The notes: generated by a model from the sequence alone, not told the origin. DNA of 8,176 nt from a bacterium (GCA_004298075.1 SCRK01000004.1:1-8176), one strand, 5' to 3'; counted from the first letter of the stretch, positions 1 through 6,326 are shown. A program made the numbers and translations.

Positions 1-50
1 GGCTTGGTGGGGTCTTTTTTCTTTAAGTTATAGGTAAGCGCTACCTTCAT
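1..50 (-). CDS. Second Ddl-like ATP-grasp protein, N-terminal fragment
   Basis: An ATG at 50-48 directly follows the TAG stop of the upstream ligase gene (53-51) with no base between them. The frame stays open to the window edge. The 16 readable codons give MKVALTYNLKKKDPTK, which resembles the start of the neighbour (MKTVGLTYDLKTDYKF): both begin MK, a hydrophobic beta strand, then LTY(N/D)LK. This points to a tandem paralogue, the first strand of an ATP-grasp N-terminal (pre-ATP-grasp) domain. No strong Shine-Dalgarno site precedes the ATG, so translation is probably coupled to the upstream gene. Only 50 bases are visible, so the family call rests on similarity to the neighbour and on context. 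Confidence 0.6.
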   Translation of the reverse strand, partial: MKVALTYNLKKKDPTK

Positions 51-1040
51 CTAAATCAACCCATGCCTTTTTAAGGCGCTCTTTAATATCTTGCCGATCA
101 TATCTTCGTAAGTGATCCCGATATTCTTGGCTATGAGCATGAAAACATCTTCGGTGGAGAGGGAGGGGAGAGGATTGATCTCCAAAACATAAGGGGCGCC
201 CTCATTATCTACCCTGAAATCCACCCTGCCAAAATCCCGGCAATCCACGCTGCGGTAAACCTTTAACGCCAGATCATCCAGCTTCTTTTTTAACTCTTGG
301 GATATTTTTGCCGGGCAGACATACTCTAACCTGTCGGAGGTGATCCGGGCAAAGGTATAAAATTTATCGTTCAGTTTGAGTTTACCGTCGATCTTTATCT
401 GCACCACGGGCATAACTTCAGGCTCGTCGTTACCCACGATAGCCACGGTAAATTCCTGTCCGGAGATAAACTCTTCGATCAATGCCGGCTGCTTATAAGT
501 TTTGGTGATATATTCAACCTGTCCTTTGAGCCCCTCCATATCCTCAACGCGGGAATTCTCGCTTAAGCCTTTGGAAGAACCTTCAAAACGCGGCTTGACG
601 ATCAGGGGAAATTTACAGTGGTCGATATTAAGCAGGGCCTCCGGGGAGCTGACCTCAAAAAATCTCGGGGTAGGGATATTTTCGGCAATGAATATCTTCT
701 TGGCCATTACCTTATCCAGGGTAAGTCCCAGGGTAAGGGCATCGGCCCCCACGAAAGGGACGCCGGCCATCTCAAGCAGGATTGGGACCTGGGATTCGCG
801 GTTTCTTCCGGTGAGCCCCTCGGAAATATTAAAAACGATGTCCACTCCGAGGTTATCGATTTTTTCCAGGAGGTTTGCGGCATTGCCGATCTTTTTCACT
901 TTAAAGCCGTTTGCGGCAATGGCCTTGGCGATCACATCGATAGTGGAGGGATGGTCGAATTCCGCGTTGGCATCAAGCGGGTCGCCTGCCTTGAATTTAT
1001 AATCGGTTTTTAAATCGTATGTTAATCCTACGGTTTTCAT
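51..1040 (-). CDS. Divergent D-Ala-D-Ala ligase-like ATP-grasp protein
   Basis: ATP-dependent carboxylate-amine ligase of the Ddl-like ATP-grasp group, probably cytoplasmic, 329 residues from the ATG at 1040. A TTG three codons upstream (1049) is possible but has no ribosome site; the ATG has a weak GGGTG just before it. Visible landmarks, numbered from the ATG: the strand MKTVGLTYDLK; a DIVFNISEGLTGRNRES segment ending at about 83, where true Ddl has HGxxGEDG; TLDKVMAKKIF at about 107-117; the ATP-binding lysine strand PLIVKPRFEGSSKGL (145-159); EEFISGQEF (189-197); and the Mg/ATP triad region with D in FGRVDFR (270-276) and E/N in LEINPLPSL (286-294). The catalytic ATP-grasp core looks intact, but the Ddl His-Gly motif and the N-terminal GGxSxE motif are absent, so D-Ala-D-Ala synthesis is doubtful. 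A dipeptide or other amide-bond ligase with another substrate is more likely. It is followed immediately by a probable paralogue. Confidence 0.85.
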   Translation of the reverse strand: MKTVGLTYDLKTDYKFKAGDPLDANAEFDHPSTIDVIAKAIAANGFKVKKIGNAANLLEKIDNLGVDIVFNISEGLTGRNRESQVPILLEMAGVPFVGADALTLGLTLDKVMAKKIFIAENIPTPRFFEVSSPEALLNIDHCKFPLIVKPRFEGSSKGLSENSRVEDMEGLKGQVEYITKTYKQPALIEEFISGQEFTVAIVGNDEPEVMPVVQIKIDGKLKLNDKFYTFARITSDRLEYVCPAKISQELKKKLDDLALKVYRSVDCRDFGRVDFRVDNEGAPYVLEINPLPSLSTEDVFMLIAKNIGITYEDMIGKILKSALKRHGLI

Positions 1041-1050
1041 AACACCCAAT

Positions 1051-1131
1051 TTAAGCGGAAAAATCGGTGTGCCGCTTTCTGCGGCAAAAAAATAAGGGCC
1101 CGGTTTTGCTGCTTCGCTTCGAGCCCTTCAT
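1051..1131 (-). CDS. Possible 26-residue leader peptide
   Basis: An ATG at 1131-1129 opens a 26-codon frame ending in TAA at 1053-1051, ten bases before the ATG of the ligase gene. The peptide starts MKGSKRSSKTGPLFFC and is rich in Lys, Arg and Ser. GGA of a TTGGATAG element lies six bases upstream of the ATG, a weak ribosome site. The frame runs straight through the intrinsic terminator hairpin of the leader. A translating ribosome could therefore interfere with the hairpin, as in attenuator leaders. There is no run of one amino acid codon that would name a sensed amino acid, and an ORF of this size arises easily by chance. Low confidence. Confidence 0.2.
   Translation of the reverse strand: MKGSKRSSKTGPLFFCRRKRHTDFSA
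1070..1086 (-). other. Short hairpin after the terminator
   Basis: TGCCGC and GCGGCA form a perfect 6-bp stem around a five-base loop, AGAAA on the minus strand. It directly abuts the T tract of the terminator and lies 29 bases upstream of the ligase ATG. On the minus strand it is not followed immediately by a T run, so it is not a convincing terminator itself. It may be part of a leader fold or may affect ribosome access. Confidence 0.4.
1085..1128 (-). terminator. Intrinsic terminator inside the leader of the ligase gene
   Basis: On the minus strand AAGGGCTC (1128-1121) pairs with GGGCCCTT (1101-1094) over 8 bp, including one G-U pair, around a 19-base loop (1120-1102). An AT-rich tail (A then seven Ts, 1093-1086) follows. 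This has the form of a rho-independent terminator for leftward transcription. It lies downstream of the promoters at about 1191-1235 and upstream of the ligase start at 1040. It may therefore act as an attenuator, as the end of a short RNA, or as the end of the long upstream operon. The GT2 gene has no better terminator directly after its stop. Confidence 0.7.
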
Positions 1132-1136
1132 GATCT

Positions 1137-1166
1137 ATCCAATTTTTTCCAACTTAGTTTATCCAA
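1137..1166 (-). repeat. Three TTGGA(T/A) repeats in the leader
   Basis: On the minus strand TTGGAT (1166-1161), TTGGAA (1152-1147) and TTGGAT (1142-1137) occur with start-to-start distances of 14 and 10 bases. They lie in an otherwise A-rich segment preceded by GGGAGG (1172-1167). They would be in the transcribed leader just before the terminator hairpin. Regularly spaced short motifs in a leader can be binding sites for an RNA-binding regulator, but the set is small and may be chance. Confidence 0.3.
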
Positions 1167-1190
1167 CCTCCCATAATTTTTGCACAAAAT

Positions 1191-1218
1191 ATTGTATCTA
1201 CGTTATTTTTTATCACAA
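1191..1218 (-). promoter_or_regulatory. Sigma-70-type promoter P2 for the leader/ligase genes
   Basis: On the minus strand TTGTGA (1218-1213, four of six bases of the -35 consensus) is followed after 16 bases by TACAAT (1196-1191, five of six bases of the -10 consensus). Transcription would start near 1184. It overlaps P1, so the two are either alternative promoters or only one is used. Confidence 0.4.
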
Positions 1219-1235
1219 TATGTTGGCATTGTCAA
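1207..1235 (-). promoter_or_regulatory. Sigma-70-type promoter P1 for the leader/ligase genes
   Basis: On the minus strand a perfect TTGACA -35 box (1235-1230) is separated by 17 bases from TAAAAA (1212-1207, four of six bases of the -10 consensus). A start near 1199-1201 is expected. It lies in the only sizeable intergenic gap and points towards the ligase gene, with about 160 bases of leader. The perfect -35 and ideal spacing make this the best promoter candidate in the window. Confidence 0.6.
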
Positions 1236-1307
1236 GGGAATTTTGATTTCGGGGGAAAACGGATTTCCTGATTTGTCGACGGGGGAATAAAAAATTACCA
1301 GCTTCAC
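1236..1307 (-). other. Spacer downstream of the GT2 gene
   Basis: Non-coding spacer between the GT2 stop and promoter P1. On the minus strand it holds a short GGAAA/TTTCC inverted repeat without a T tract, and a TAATTTTTTATT stretch just after the stop with no good stem before it. No convincing terminator or gene is seen here, so the end of the upstream operon is most likely the hairpin at 1085-1128. Confidence 0.4.
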
Positions 1308-2219
1308 CTAAAGAAACTCCCTGCGGCTAAAAAATATCTTCAGAATCTTCCTGCGAAAGAGCAAAATATAGGCCCAGGCGCATAGGTCATGGAGCATAAC
1401 CGGCAAAAGATGCGCGAACAAACCGAAAAAATCTTCATTCTTCAGTATAGCAAGATACCGGTTCTTGATCAACTCGCTATGCAACCGGTCATTCAGATAC
1501 CTGCGGGCAACGGGTTTGCCTAGACCGGAATCAGGCCGCCATGACCCGCCGCGCACATGAAATGCCTTTGCCTGCGGCACATAATAAGCCTGCCATCCGC
1601 GCCGGTTAGCCCTCCAGGAGATATCCATGTCTTCGTAAAACATGCGAAAACGGGGATCAAAATAATGCTCGCCCTCCCTGATCTCCTCCAGCATGCTCCT
1701 GCGGTAAAAAGCAGCCGATCCGCTTACGCCGAAAATACAACCCGGATTTTCAAACTGCCCGCTGTCCAGCTGGCCATATCCCCTCTCTTTAGCTGTGCGC
1801 CAAACGGATAAGAATAACCCCGTGCTGTCCAAGGTTTTTCCGTCCGGCCGCAAGATCTTTCCGCTTACCATTCCTATCGAATCATTGATCAAAAAACCTT
1901 TGAGCGCTTCGCTGATGAACTCCTTGTCCAGGGTTAGGTCGTCATTTAAGCAGAGGATAAAATCGCCCCGGCTCAAAGCTATGCCCTTATTCAATGATGG
2001 CCCGTAGTATAAATTCCGCGGGCTGGAGTACAATTTTACAAAGGGAAAAGATCCACGGATCGCGGAGGAAAAATCCGGATCAAGGGAATTATCAATTACA
2101 ATCACCTCCGGATCAGGATAACTCTGCGCTTCTACGGAATCAAGGCAGTCCCGCAAATAATCCTTTGACCCGCTTGTTACAATGACAACGCTGACTGGTT
2201 TATTTACATCGCCCTGCAC
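1308..2219 (-). CDS. GT2-family glycosyltransferase (rhamnosyltransferase-like)
   Basis: Inverting GT-A fold glycosyltransferase, 303 residues, expected to transfer a sugar from a nucleotide sugar to a lipid-linked or surface glycan at the inner membrane face. Visible motifs: first beta strand VSVVIVT (9-15), VIVIDNS (39-45), the DxD-equivalent NDD (92-94), the acceptor/base region MFYEDMDISWR (193-203) and HVRGGS (221-226). This layout matches the WbbL-type GT2 group. Residues about 264-288 are hydrophobic and followed by basic residues, suggesting membrane association. The start is a GTG 12 bases after the TPR stop. AAGGGG (2233-2228) lies 8 bases upstream and AGGAG even closer, and no in-frame ATG is nearby. 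It is the last gene of the seven-gene run. The sugar and acceptor cannot be told from sequence. Confidence 0.9.
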   Translation of the reverse strand: MQGDVNKPVSVVIVTSGSKDYLRDCLDSVEAQSYPDPEVIVIDNSLDPDFSSAIRGSFPFVKLYSSPRNLYYGPSLNKGIALSRGDFILCLNDDLTLDKEFISEALKGFLINDSIGMVSGKILRPDGKTLDSTGLFLSVWRTAKERGYGQLDSGQFENPGCIFGVSGSAAFYRRSMLEEIREGEHYFDPRFRMFYEDMDISWRANRRGWQAYYVPQAKAFHVRGGSWRPDSGLGKPVARRYLNDRLHSELIKNRYLAILKNEDFFGLFAHLLPVMLHDLCAWAYILLFRRKILKIFFSRREFL

Positions 2220-2231
2220 GGCTCCTGCCCC

Positions 2232-3545
2232 TTACGGCTTATGGCCGTTGTTCAGCCTGGTTATTTCATCGTCTACAAAACTTTTTCCGGAAGAAAGATG
2301 TTTTGCTTTTTCTAAACTCTCTAATGCCAAATCATTTTTATTCATTTTTTCATATATCTTAGCGAGAGTAAGGTGGGCCTGCCTGTAGTCCGGATGGGCT
2401 AAAACCAGGCCTTCGGCGATCTCCCGCGCCTTGTCCGGCTCACCCGCGCCGTTTAACGCGTAGGCGTAATTATTCAACTGGAGAGGATCCGCGGGCGATC
2501 TTTTCAGTTTTTCCCGGCAAAACTTAATTTCCAGCCTGTATTCGGCGAGGGCCCGGACGGCCTGGCCCAAAATAACATAGATATCAGCCAGATCGTTATG
2601 CAGATTCGGGTAATTACTTTTTAATGCCCCTACTTTTCCATATTCCTCAAGCGCCTGACTGAACATTTTGTTATCGCGATAAACACTGGCCAGGCTGTAT
2701 AGATAATCCACATTCTCCGGAGCCAAACTGACTGCCTTCTCTAAATAGGGAAGCGCTTGCGCATAGCGTTCAAGGCGCATCAGTAATAACCCAAGTTCAT
2801 TTAGGCTGGATGCGTCGCCGTCATTTAAGGAGACTGCCTTTTGCGCGTAAAGAAGGGCATTTTCATTATCTTTTTTATCAAAATAAATCCCGGAAAGCAA
2901 TTTGTAGGAATGGGTAAACTGCGGATCTACCGCGATGGATTTATTCAGGTTGATTTCCGCGTTATTGTAATCCCGGCTGGAGAGATAATAATAGCCCAAT
3001 GTATAATACGCCAGTGCGCTACCGGGGCATAAACGGAGGGTATTCTCAAGCAGGAGGATCGCTTCTTTATTCTTTTGCGCCAGGAATAATTCCGTGCTTT
3101 TGTCCAGCCCGTCGGCAAAATAGGCATAGCAGCAGCTTTTGAATGACTCTCTTATTTTCTCATCTGAAGGATTCTCCCTCTGCCCCCTAAGTAGAACCCT
3201 CAAGGCCTCTTCATAATCTCCATTCTCAGAATAAACCTGGGCCAGGGAATCATAAGCCCTGGCGCAAAGAGGATTGATCGAAAGCACTTTTTTGTATTCC
3301 CGGACCGCTGCCTGATAATCTTTGTTCTCCCTGTAAGCATCCGCTAATCCCAGGTGGGCCATCCAGACTTTTGGATCCATCCATATGGACTCCCTATAAA
3401 AGGCGGCTGCTTTTTTATAATCCAGGCGCTCAAAATAATAGTTGCCCCGGTTGCAAAAGAATGCCGCCAGCTTTCCCCGGGCCAGGAACGCCAAGGCCGC
3501 CAATAAAACTAACAGCAATAGACACTGGATCGCTTTCTTAAACAT
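2232..3545 (-). CDS. Membrane-anchored TPR-repeat protein
   Basis: A 437-residue protein with a basic N terminus (MFKK) and one hydrophobic segment at about 7-22, likely an uncleaved signal anchor. About eleven tetratricopeptide repeats from about 32 to 420 follow. Repeat marks such as A..Y...G.Y..A...Y.K.....P are clear, for example LADAYRENKDYQAAVREY (67-84) and LAQVYSENGDYEEALRVL (101-118). The segment near 130-145 and the one near 340-352 are irregular. The protein should present a helical solenoid for protein-protein contacts, probably on the outer face of the cytoplasmic membrane. No enzymatic domain is seen. Its ATG overlaps the end of the PNPT gene by 8 bases, indicating translational coupling. 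Its place between the PNPT and GT2 genes suggests an assembly or scaffold role in glycan synthesis, which is inference from context only. Confidence 0.88.
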   Translation of the reverse strand: MFKKAIQCLLLLVLLAALAFLARGKLAAFFCNRGNYYFERLDYKKAAAFYRESIWMDPKVWMAHLGLADAYRENKDYQAAVREYKKVLSINPLCARAYDSLAQVYSENGDYEEALRVLLRGQRENPSDEKIRESFKSCCYAYFADGLDKSTELFLAQKNKEAILLLENTLRLCPGSALAYYTLGYYYLSSRDYNNAEINLNKSIAVDPQFTHSYKLLSGIYFDKKDNENALLYAQKAVSLNDGDASSLNELGLLLMRLERYAQALPYLEKAVSLAPENVDYLYSLASVYRDNKMFSQALEEYGKVGALKSNYPNLHNDLADIYVILGQAVRALAEYRLEIKFCREKLKRSPADPLQLNNYAYALNGAGEPDKAREIAEGLVLAHPDYRQAHLTLAKIYEKMNKNDLALESLEKAKHLSSGKSFVDDEITRLNNGHKP

Positions 3546-4521
3546 TGGCTTCTATCTTAACCAGCCTGATGAACATACCTGTGCTGAAAAGAAAAACAGC
3601 TATAATGATGCCCGCGGCGGACAGATCGCTTACCCTTGTCAATAGAACACCGCATCCGGCAAAGATGGAAGATAATATATACATCGTCAGTATCGTTTCC
3701 ACTCTTGAAAAACCCAAAGCGCCGATCTTTAAGGCGATATGATCCTTGCTTTTCTTAAAAGGAGGCATCCTTTTGATCAGCCTGAATATAATAAGCAATA
3801 TCGTATCCGTGATAGGCAGCCCAAGGATGATCACCGGGCTAAGCAGAGCGAAAACATTTGAGCTGGAAGCATAATGGGTAATTAACGCGATACAGGAAAT
3901 GAGCATGCCCAAAAAATGGCTGCCTGAATTGCCCAGGTAAGCCCTGGCAGGAGGAAGATTAAAGATCAGGAATCCCGCGCTTGAGGCGCATAGGATCAGG
4001 CTGAAGAGCTGCACATTTAAATCTCCGCTTAAAAAACCTATCCACAGGAACGCGCTGCCGACGATAAGCGCGGTTCCGGCGGCCAACCCGTCCATAATAT
4101 CGAGCAGATTAAAGGCGTTAGTCAGGCCCAAGATCCAGAAAAAAGTAATTGCGGCGTTACCCCAAAATCCGAGATAAACAATATCTGTCCTTATCCCGGA
4201 TAAGATCAATAAACCGGCGCAAAAGGACTGAACTAGAAACTTCTGCGCCACTGACGATTCTTTTAAATCATCAACTACGCCGAAAAATAACACCAGCAGA
4301 GAAGCAACCGTTACTATTAGCACCTTACCCAGGGAAAGACCGAACGCAAAAACAGCCAGAGATGAAGAAAAAACAAAAGCCGTTCCTATCCCCAGGCCTC
4401 CTACCAGAGGGATATTGCCGGTTTTAAGTATTTTGTGCCTTAAAAAAAATCTTGCCAGCAAAAATGTGCAAAGCATACTGGAGACCAGGGCGGCGGTAAA
4501 GATAACCAGGTATTTAAGCAT
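3538..4521 (-). CDS. WecA/TagO-like polyprenyl-phosphate sugar-1-phosphate transferase
   Basis: Integral membrane protein of the PNPT superfamily (MraY/WecA/TagO), 327 residues with about ten hydrophobic segments. The family moves a HexNAc-1-phosphate from a UDP-sugar to undecaprenyl phosphate to start glycan synthesis. Visible motifs: PLVGGLGIG (38-46), GVVDDLKES (81-89) with the Asp pair D84/D85, NAFNLLDIMDGLA (135-147), and YLGNSGSHFLG (195-205). Two departures stand out. The last motif has Asn198 where the family has GDxGS, and the usual His-rich cytoplasmic loop motif (HxHH type) reads DHIALKIGALGFSR (260-273). The second Asp region has IM between its aspartates, not GL. A GGAGGAG site (4536-4530) lies 8 bases before the ATG, and the start overlaps the GT4 gene by 8 bases. 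Fold and family are clear; activity and substrate are less certain. MraY is unlikely. Confidence 0.88.
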   Translation of the reverse strand: MLKYLVIFTAALVSSMLCTFLLARFFLRHKILKTGNIPLVGGLGIGTAFVFSSSLAVFAFGLSLGKVLIVTVASLLVLFFGVVDDLKESSVAQKFLVQSFCAGLLILSGIRTDIVYLGFWGNAAITFFWILGLTNAFNLLDIMDGLAAGTALIVGSAFLWIGFLSGDLNVQLFSLILCASSAGFLIFNLPPARAYLGNSGSHFLGMLISCIALITHYASSSNVFALLSPVIILGLPITDTILLIIFRLIKRMPPFKKSKDHIALKIGALGFSRVETILTMYILSSIFAGCGVLLTRVSDLSAAGIIIAVFLFSTGMFIRLVKIEANV

Positions 4522-5686
4522 TTTTCCCGCTCCTCCATAAACTGAAATAGATTTCTTCGGTAGCTTTTAGCATATTATTTAATGAAAACTCCTCAGAACC
4601 GATAGTTTCCCTGGATAATCTCGCGAATTCATTTCTCTGCCCGGGATTTTTCAATAATTCGCAAACCCCCTTACGCATGGCTTGTATATCGCCTGCTTTA
4701 ACCAGATAACCTGTTTTCCCGTTTGTAATGATCTCCCTGATACCGCCGGTATCAGTAGCTACCAGCGGAACCTCCGCGGCCATTGCCTCCAAAGCAGCTA
4801 TCGGAAGGCCCTCCCATCGCGAGGTAAGCACAAAAACATCCAGGGAGGATAAAACTAAAGGTATGTCATTGCGCCAGCCGGTTAAAATAATCTCTCTTTC
4901 CAGCTTAAGTTTTTTTATCAGGGAGCAGACCTTCTTGCGTAATACCCCATCGCCTACAAGGATAAATTTGGTATCGGGAAACTCTTTTTTAATCGCGGCG
5001 GCTAATTTTATGAAATCCTGGGGGGCTTTCTGCTGCTTAAGGCAGGCGACCGTGCCCACGATTGGTCCTCTTCCGGGAAGCCCCAGCTTTTCCTTGACGG
5101 CGGAAGGCACGCCGCTATTCCTGAACTCCAGGGTATTTACAGCGTATCTTACTAACTCATATTTATCCCGGCTGCCCACTCCCTGGCGCAGTCCTTTGTT
5201 CTTATCAGACTGGGAAACCACGACTATTTTGCTGGTAAAAACCGCGCAAACCCTTTCTAAAAACAGATATAAATGATGCGGGATCTTGTGCTGATAATCA
5301 TGGAAACTCCAGCCATGGACAGTGTGGACAATAATTTTTGCTCCGGCTGCCTTAGCAGCCCACCTGCCTAAAATTCCCGCCTTTGAGCTATGCGTATGCA
5401 CGATATCTATATTATTATTTTTTATAAAGAAATAAATAAAAAGGAAGGCCCGGAGATCTTTGATCGGGCGGATGGAGCGGTCAAGGAATCTGCAGCGGGT
5501 CAGCCTTAAATCAGGGATCTTTTCCGCTTCACTTACCAACAAGCCATGCTCTCCGGTGACAAGATGAAGGCTGAATTTTTCTTTATTTAACCCGCGGATA
5601 AGGCTTAAAAGCTGCTTCTGGGCCCCGCCTAATTCCAGCTTGGTAATCACATAAAGGATGTTGATTTTCCGCTCAAGACCCATCAT
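4514..5686 (-). CDS. GT4-family glycosyltransferase
   Basis: Retaining GT-B fold glycosyltransferase, 390 residues, expected on the cytoplasmic side of the membrane in surface-glycan assembly. The N-terminal domain shows the strand INILYVITKLELGGAQKQL (8-26) with the Gly-Gly loop, HTHSSKAG (97-104) and HTVHGWSF (121-128). The C-terminal donor-binding domain shows GTVACLKQQKAP (211-222), FILVGDG (241-247), the E(x7)E motif in EGLPIAALEAMA (E292, E300), and TGGIREII (313-320). Full family length with no break. It begins with two consecutive ATG codons 5 bases after the HAD stop. There is no clear ribosome site, so translation may depend on the upstream gene. It overlaps the PNPT gene by 8 bases at its end, linking the two in one pathway. 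Donor and acceptor cannot be assigned. Confidence 0.92.
   Translation of the reverse strand: MMGLERKINILYVITKLELGGAQKQLLSLIRGLNKEKFSLHLVTGEHGLLVSEAEKIPDLRLTRCRFLDRSIRPIKDLRAFLFIYFFIKNNNIDIVHTHSSKAGILGRWAAKAAGAKIIVHTVHGWSFHDYQHKIPHHLYLFLERVCAVFTSKIVVVSQSDKNKGLRQGVGSRDKYELVRYAVNTLEFRNSGVPSAVKEKLGLPGRGPIVGTVACLKQQKAPQDFIKLAAAIKKEFPDTKFILVGDGVLRKKVCSLIKKLKLEREIILTGWRNDIPLVLSSLDVFVLTSRWEGLPIAALEAMAAEVPLVATDTGGIREIITNGKTGYLVKAGDIQAMRKGVCELLKNPGQRNEFARLSRETIGSEEFSLNNMLKATEEIYFSLWRSGKNA
4530..4536 (-). promoter_or_regulatory. Strong Shine-Dalgarno site of the PNPT gene
   Basis: GGAGGAG on the minus strand, 8 bases before the ATG at 4521. It supports that start although the start overlaps the preceding gene, and it lies inside the last codons of the GT4 gene. 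Confidence 0.75.
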
Positions 5687-5691
5687 ATTAT

Positions 5692-6324
5692 TTATATTAT
5701 CTCGGGAATAATATCAAGCCCGGCCAGGTCCCTAAGCAGTCCCGGGGCATCCCGAAAAACAAAACCCCTGATCCCCAGGCTGGATGCGCTCGCGATCAAA
5801 TCCGGCCGGTCGTCGCAATAGAAGATCTCTTCGGCAGATACGCCGAGGCTTGAGATCACTTTCTGATATATCAATTTATCCGGTTTCGCCAGGCCTAATT
5901 CATAAGAAAGGAAGAGTTTATGAAAAACATCAAATACCGGGAAGCTTTTCTTCAAATATTCATAGTGGAGGATGTTGATATTTGAAAGCATGGCGGTTTG
6001 ATAATCCGCCTTTAACTTGTTAAGCAAACTGTAAACTTTGCGGTTCCGGGCGCTTAAAAAAAATATATCGTTCCATATAGGGACAAAGGAATCATAGCTG
6101 AGTTTCAGATCAAGCATTTCTTTGACTTTGGAATAAAATTCCCGCGGGGGGATTTTTCCTTCTTCAAAGACCGCGGTAACCTGTGAATCAAAAAAGAGGT
6201 TATATATTTCAAGAGGGCTTTTCGCGCAGAAACCCGAGATCCTTTGGGCTGCCCGCCTATGGTCAAAATCAACCAGGACATTACCCAGGTCGCACAAGAT
6301 CACCTTTATCCGGCTATTACTCAT
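5692..6324 (-). CDS. HAD-superfamily hydrolase, YihX-like
   Basis: HAD-like phosphatase of subfamily IA, 210 residues from the ATG at 6324, cytoplasmic. All four HAD motifs are present: motif I CDLGNVLVDFD with nucleophile D12, motif II MLSNIN (S114), motif III LAKPDKLIYQ (K147), motif IV FYCDDRPD (D171/D172). A helical cap lies between motifs I and II. The D-L-G-N form of motif I is the one found in YihX-type sugar phosphatases, which replace the second Asp of DxD by Gly. A TTG at 6330 could add two residues, but the AAGGGG site (6338-6333) is ideally spaced for the ATG, 2 bases after the PAC2 stop. The nearby glycan genes make a sugar phosphate a reasonable substrate, but this is inference. 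Confidence 0.85.
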   Translation of the reverse strand: MSNSRIKVILCDLGNVLVDFDHRRAAQRISGFCAKSPLEIYNLFFDSQVTAVFEEGKIPPREFYSKVKEMLDLKLSYDSFVPIWNDIFFLSARNRKVYSLLNKLKADYQTAMLSNINILHYEYLKKSFPVFDVFHKLFLSYELGLAKPDKLIYQKVISSLGVSAEEIFYCDDRPDLIASASSLGIRGFVFRDAPGLLRDLAGLDIIPEII

Positions 6325-6326
6325 TA

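Noticed and set aside
502..1013. Open frames of 131 and 166 codons on the plus strand across the ligase gene
   Set aside because: They overlap a clear ATP-grasp gene on the other strand, overlap each other, and translate to low-complexity sequence without recognisable motifs. They are antisense shadows.
1070..1086. Second hairpin as an independent terminator
   Set aside because: The 6-bp stem is perfect, but on the minus strand it is preceded, not followed, by the T tract. On the plus strand it is followed by an A run. Neither orientation gives a proper terminator.
1094..1172. T-box, SRP RNA or another known riboswitch in the leader
   Set aside because: I see no T-box AGGGUGGNACCGCG element, no SRP domain IV GGAAG-type helix in proper context, and no recognisable riboswitch core. 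Only a generic terminator hairpin can be supported.
3538..4521. PNPT gene as MraY (peptidoglycan)
   Set aside because: It lacks the MraY PTMGG motif and the PFHHHFE loop. Its PLVGGLGIG and length fit the WecA/TagO side of the superfamily, and it is surrounded by glycosyltransferases rather than mur genes.
4728..5276. 182-codon plus-strand frame opposite the GT4 gene
   Set aside because: The minus-strand product has complete GT4 motifs across this region. The plus-strand product resembles nothing and is Ser/Thr-rich, as antisense frames often are.
6240..6300. HAD motif I with Gly in place of the second Asp, as a sign of lost activity
   Set aside because: The D-x-G-N form is normal in YihX-like and epoxide-hydrolase-N-like HAD proteins, and the other three motifs are intact.
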